A stretch of 35,582 nucleotides of DNA from Bryobacterales bacterium (lineage in GTDB: Bacteria > Acidobacteriota > Terriglobia > Bryobacterales > Bryobacteraceae), in the NCBI GenBank assembly GCA_027459465.1, contig DAIDIH010000113.1, forward strand, positions 1 to 35,582, read 5' to 3'. Within the stretch, counting starts at the first letter, position 1. Every line of letters begins with the position of its first letter. Below, in pieces: positions 32,402 to 35,582 of the stretch. The notes beneath the pieces are model-generated. The model was not told the DNA's origin, made no database searches, and saw only the letters and a list, made by a program, of their open reading frames with translations. Both the position numbers and the translations under genes were made by a program.

Positions 32402-33517
32402 GTGCTGACCCGCGTCTACATCGACAACTTCCGCTGCTTCGAGAAGTTTGAACACAAACCCGCCCGCCGCGAACTCCTCCTCGGCGCCAACGGCAGCGGA
32501 AAATCCTCGTTCATCGACGCGCTGCTGCTGCTCCGGCAATTCGCCGTATTCGGCGAAGATCTGCTCGAAAAGATCTTCAGCCAGCGCACCCGCTGGCTAC
32601 AACAGCCGCACATGAATTTCGAAATCGACGCCGAACTCGACGGAGCGAAATATCACTACCGCCTATTCCTGGAGGAGGGAGGCTCGACATTCCAGCCTCC
32701 CCGCATCAACACGGAGTACGTACTACTGGGCGAAAAGCCCAATGAAAAGCCGCTCATCGATTTCGTGGGAGGCGAGGTTCGCCTCTACAACGACGAGTTC
32801 GAGCGAACGGCGACCTACCCGTTCGATCCGCGCCGTTCCGCTCTTGCGACTATTGCGCCGCGAAACGACATCGTGAAGCTTATGCGGTTCAAACAGTGGC
32901 TCGCAAGCCTCTCGGCTTTTCGGATCAATCCGTTCCAAACGGAGGCTTCGTCTGCGAAGGAAGACCCGTATCCGCTTCCCGACTTGACCAATTTCCCCTC
33001 CTGGTACCGCCACCTCGTCCAGATAGACACGCTCCACGCGGGAGGCCTAATGATGGACCTCGGTACGGTTCTGGACGGTTTCAAGTCCCTGCGCTTCGTC
33101 CCACTTCACGAAACCAGTTGGCTAGCCGCCGACTTCCAAACGGCCGGAGGTGCACGGGCCTACGCCTGGACCGAACTCTCAGAAGGCCAACGCTGCCTGA
33201 TTGGCCTCTACGCGGTACTTAATTTTGTCTTGCTGACCCAGGCCGGCACAGTCATTTTCGACGAACCCGATAACTTCATTTCCCTACGCGAAATCCAACC
33301 GTGGCTCACTGCGGTCGAGGACGCCGTCGAGCAACGCGGCGCCCAGGTCCTGATCGTCTCCCATCATCCGGAACTCATCGACTTCTGGGCGCCTGAGAAC
33401 CGGGTGCTCTTCGCCCGGGACGGCGCCGGCGCTGTCCGCATCGAGCCGATCCCAACGCAACCGGATAGCCCGCTCACCCTCTCCGAACTCATCGCCCGCG
33501 GCTGGGAACGTGAGTAA
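32402..33517 (+). CDS. AAA/ABC-type ATPase (COG4637-like), partner of a TOPRIM-like protein
   Basis: The GTG at 32402 gives 371 residues beginning LTRVYIDNFRCFEKFEHKP, the RecF/SMC-like opening of this ATPase group. Walker A is GANGSGKS (28-35), the signature-like motif is LSEGQ (259-263), Walker B is VIFDEPDN with D287/E288, and a His switch follows in LIVSHHPELID. No coiled coil is long enough for an SMC arm, and no nuclease domain is fused. The next gene overlaps it by 8 bp, so the two are translationally coupled. Related two-gene ATPase/TOPRIM arrangements include the anti-phage system PARIS, while OLD proteins carry both parts in one chain. A defence role here is inference. Codon choice looks less C-biased than the neighbours, which would fit acquisition by transfer. 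Confidence 0.82.
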   Translation: MLTRVYIDNFRCFEKFEHKPARRELLLGANGSGKSSFIDALLLLRQFAVFGEDLLEKIFSQRTRWLQQPHMNFEIDAELDGAKYHYRLFLEEGGSTFQPPRINTEYVLLGEKPNEKPLIDFVGGEVRLYNDEFERTATYPFDPRRSALATIAPRNDIVKLMRFKQWLASLSAFRINPFQTEASSAKEDPYPLPDLTNFPSWYRHLVQIDTLHAGGLMMDLGTVLDGFKSLRFVPLHETSWLAADFQTAGGARAYAWTELSEGQRCLIGLYAVLNFVLLTQAGTVIFDEPDNFISLREIQPWLTAVEDAVEQRGAQVLIVSHHPELIDFWAPENRVLFARDGAGAVRIEPIPTQPDSPLTLSELIARGWERE

Positions 33518-34058
33518 CCTGGCTCGGGTCATCGTCCTCGCCGAGGACAAGCGCCATCAGAGGTTCATACGCCGTTACCTCTACCGGGCGGGGTTCGGCA
33601 GCCACGACGTCTACTTCGAGCCTCTCCCGCGAGACCGCGGATGCGCCGAACAGTACGTTCGCGAAAACTATGCCACGAACGTCAAGGACTTTCGCCAGCG
33701 GGCCGCGAGAGCGACTAAGACGCTGATCGTCGCTGTAGATGCAGACACCGTTGAAGTCGCGAGGCGCCAGCAGCAACTCGCGAGCCAACTCCATCAAGCC
33801 GGCCTCCCGAAGCGCACCGGCGACGAACCTATCGCCCACCTCATCCCCAAACGCAACATCGAAACTTGGATTCTCTCCCTCGCCAACACCCCGAATATCG
33901 ACGAAACCACGGACTACCGCAGCGACCGCCGCGTCGAAGCAGCCATCAACCCGGCCGCCGAAACACTGTTCGACAACGCCCGTAACCCCTCCTCCCTCTC
34001 CAACCTACTCCCCTCCCTAACTGCCGCCCTCCCCGAACTGCGCCGCATCCCCATCTAA
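33510..34058 (+). CDS. TOPRIM-like small protein coupled to the ATPase
   Basis: The GTG at 33510 overlaps the ATPase stop by 8 bp and gives 182 residues. The N-terminal strand RVIVLAEDKRHQRFIRRYLY carries an acidic Glu12. A later strand, TLIVAVDADT, carries D77 and D79. The E ... DxD layout with these hydrophobic strands is what a TOPRIM fold (metal-dependent nuclease or primase-type) would show. HLIPKRNIETWIL after it is a motif seen in small proteins of this kind next to ATPases. The C-terminal ~40 residues are Pro/Leu-rich. No other domain is seen. Alternatives are an ATPase-regulating protein without nuclease activity. Assignment rests on motif reading, not alignment. Confidence 0.65.
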   Translation: MSNLARVIVLAEDKRHQRFIRRYLYRAGFGSHDVYFEPLPRDRGCAEQYVRENYATNVKDFRQRAARATKTLIVAVDADTVEVARRQQQLASQLHQAGLPKRTGDEPIAHLIPKRNIETWILSLANTPNIDETTDYRSDRRVEAAINPAAETLFDNARNPSSLSNLLPSLTAALPELRRIPI

Positions 34059-34106
34059 CGCATAGCAAAAACCCACTATCCCCCCACCCCAACCTCCAGC
34101 GCTAGC

Positions 34107-35456
34107 ATGGAACTTATGGATAGCGCCCTCGTAATCCACCGCCTCCACTTCGCCTTCACCGTCACCTTCCACTACATCTTCCCCCAGCTCACCATGGGCC
34201 TCGCCCTCCTCATCCTCATCCTCAAAACCATCGCCTGGCGCCGCCACGACGAACACTACGAGCGCGCCGCCGCCTTCTGGATCCGTATCTTCGGCGTCAA
34301 TTTCGCCCTCGGCGTCGTCACCGGCATCCCCATGGAATTCCAGTTCGGCACCAACTGGGCCTCTTTCGCCAAAGCCGCCGGCGGAGTCATCGGCCAAACC
34401 CTCGCCATGGAAGGCGTCTTCAGCTTCTTTCTCGAATCCACCTTTCTCGGCTTGCTCGTCTACGGCGCCAAACGCCTCCCCGCCGCGCTCCATTGGTTCA
34501 GCGCTCTCATGGTCTTCCTCGGCTCCTGGCTCTCCGGCTTCTTCATCATCGCCACCGACGCCTGGATGCAGCACCCCGTCGGCTATCGCATTGCGCCCGA
34601 CGGCCAGATCGTACTGACCAGTTTCACGACCTTACTCGGCAACCCCTGGATCTACTGGCAATACGCCCATAACATGACCGGAGCCGTAGTAACTGCCAGC
34701 TTCGTCATGGCCGCCCTAGGCGCTTTCTACTTACTAAATGACCGCTTCACCGCCTACGCCCGCACCTTCCTCCGCACCGGCGTCATCGCCGGCTGCATCG
34801 CCACCCTCCTCATGATCTTCCCCACCGGCGACCGCCAGGGCCATATGGTCGCCCAAAGCCAGCCCGTCACCCTCGCCGGCATGGAGGGACACTTCGATAC
34901 CATGCAAGGCGCACCCATCGCCCTCGTCGGCCAGCCAGACATGCAACGCCTCGCGCTCGATAACCCCATCCTGGTCCCGCGCATGCTAAGTATGCTCACT
35001 TACCAGCATTGGGCCGCCGAAGTAAAAGGCCTCAAGGACTTCCCGCAGGACCAATGGCCCGATAACATCCCGCTGCTCTATTACAGCTATCACATCATGG
35101 TTGGCCTCGGAACTCTGATGATCGCCCTCATGCTCTTCAGCGCCTTCCTCCTCTGGCGTGGCAAGTTATTCGAGCACCGCACCGTCCTCTGGACCCTCAT
35201 GCTCGCCTTCCCCTTCCCTTACATCGCCACAACCTTCGGCTGGATGACCGCCGAACTCGGCCGCCAGCCTTGGCTCATCTACGGCCTCATGCGCACTTCG
35301 CAAGGCGTGTCCGCCCACGTCTCCGCCGGCAACGGCCTCTTCACCCTACTCGGCTTCATGGGACTCTACGCCATCCTTACCATCCTGTTCCTCTTCCTCG
35401 TCGCCCGCGAAGTAAACCACGGCCCGGATAATCCCGCCCTCGCAGGAGGCCACTAA
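34107..35456 (+). CDS. cydA: Cytochrome bd-type quinol oxidase subunit I
   Basis: A 449-residue membrane protein. Heme ligands and proton-path residues keep the E. coli order with an offset of about +3: H22 (HFAFTVTFHYIFPQ; E. coli H19), E102 and E110 (AMEGVFSFFLESTFLG; E99, E107) and H188 (YWQYAHNMTG; H186). The AELGRQPW motif near the C-terminus is present. The Q-loop region is short, as in bd oxidases without the long insertion. In it, QPVTLAGMEGHF has Thr where a Lys is usual (QPxKLAAxE). The enzyme oxidises quinol and reduces O2 to water, and is often used at low oxygen or under stress. cydB follows after one base. No promoter is obvious in the 48 bp upstream. Confidence 0.95.
   Translation: MELMDSALVIHRLHFAFTVTFHYIFPQLTMGLALLILILKTIAWRRHDEHYERAAAFWIRIFGVNFALGVVTGIPMEFQFGTNWASFAKAAGGVIGQTLAMEGVFSFFLESTFLGLLVYGAKRLPAALHWFSALMVFLGSWLSGFFIIATDAWMQHPVGYRIAPDGQIVLTSFTTLLGNPWIYWQYAHNMTGAVVTASFVMAALGAFYLLNDRFTAYARTFLRTGVIAGCIATLLMIFPTGDRQGHMVAQSQPVTLAGMEGHFDTMQGAPIALVGQPDMQRLALDNPILVPRMLSMLTYQHWAAEVKGLKDFPQDQWPDNIPLLYYSYHIMVGLGTLMIALMLFSAFLLWRGKLFEHRTVLWTLMLAFPFPYIATTFGWMTAELGRQPWLIYGLMRTSQGVSAHVSAGNGLFTLLGFMGLYAILTILFLFLVAREVNHGPDNPALAGGH
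35444..35449 (+). promoter_or_regulatory. Ribosome binding site of cydB
   Basis: AGGAGG within the last codons of cydA, 8 nt before the cydB ATG at 35458. A strong match that fixes the cydB start. Confidence 0.75.
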
Positions 35457-35457
35457 C

Positions 35458-35582
35458 ATGGCGCCCCTATGGTTCTGGCTCGTCGCCGTCATGATCGCCG
35501 CCTATGTCGTCTTCGACGGATTTGACTTAGGCGCCGGACTCGCCCACTTATTCGCCGCCCGCACCGAACCCGAACGCAACGC
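35458..35582 (+). CDS. cydB: Cytochrome bd-type quinol oxidase subunit II, N-terminal part only
   Basis: Starts one base after the cydA stop and runs off the right edge after 41 codons. The visible sequence, APLWFWLVAVMIAAYVVFDG followed by FDLGAGLAHLF, is the first TM helix and the conserved DGFDLG motif of CydB. Subunit II pairs with CydA in the inner membrane. No internal anomaly is seen in the visible part. Confidence 0.93.
   Translation, partial: MAPLWFWLVAVMIAAYVVFDGFDLGAGLAHLFAARTEPERN

Overview
The window is high-GC bacterial chromosome with a strong preference for C in the third codon position. The gene content points to the Acidobacteriota, most likely the Bryobacterales/Solibacter branch. 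The clues are an Oar-like TonB-dependent receptor with an N-terminal carboxypeptidase-regulatory domain, a TIG/beta-propeller protein ending in the 'Solibacter' TIGR03437-type C-terminal domain, a winged-helix-like/TM/malectin protein, and TPR-redoxin fusions. The assignment comes from family recognition only; no 16S or marker gene is present.

Layout. 1-1872 (minus): a PilZ protein followed by an NtrY-type sensor kinase that runs off the left edge. 2078-2962 (minus): a decayed C-terminal remnant of a TonB receptor. 3067-11560 (plus): a tightly coupled outer-membrane biogenesis operon of an Omp85 protein with about seven POTRA repeats, a SurA-N-like chaperone without a parvulin domain, and TamB. 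11591-13364 (plus): a secreted SGNH hydrolase and a secreted acetamidase/formamidase-like protein. 13430-16981 (plus): a large secreted TIG/beta-propeller protein. 16987-20071 (minus): a TPR plus deiodinase-like redoxin and, upstream of it, a putative membrane regulator with two malectin domains. 20616-24113 (plus): an intact Oar-like receptor, divergent from the regulator. 24455-27244 (plus): a 19-heme cytochrome c fused to a cytochrome b membrane domain. 27335-27857: an SPFH/slipin pseudogene. 27894-30939 (plus): a six-hairpin-glycosidase-like protein and a secreted glycine-zipper protein. 30946-32256 (minus): an SprT-like metalloprotease and a secreted unknown. 32402-34058 (plus): an overlapping ATPase/TOPRIM-like pair. 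34107-35582 (plus): cytochrome bd oxidase cydA and the start of cydB.

How the genes fit together. The Omp85-SurA-TamB operon is a coherent outer-membrane protein insertion module. The malectin protein, the redoxin and the TonB receptor sit back to back around an AT-rich divergent region with an inverted repeat, which suggests a carbohydrate-responsive uptake locus (inference). The 19-heme cytochrome c-b fusion and the cytochrome bd oxidase are both predicted to react with membrane quinols. The best candidates for something not well described are the 19-heme CbcL-like fusion, the ATPase/TOPRIM pair (possible defence module) and the seven-POTRA operon.

No tRNA, rRNA, CRISPR array, intact insertion sequence or phage gene was seen.
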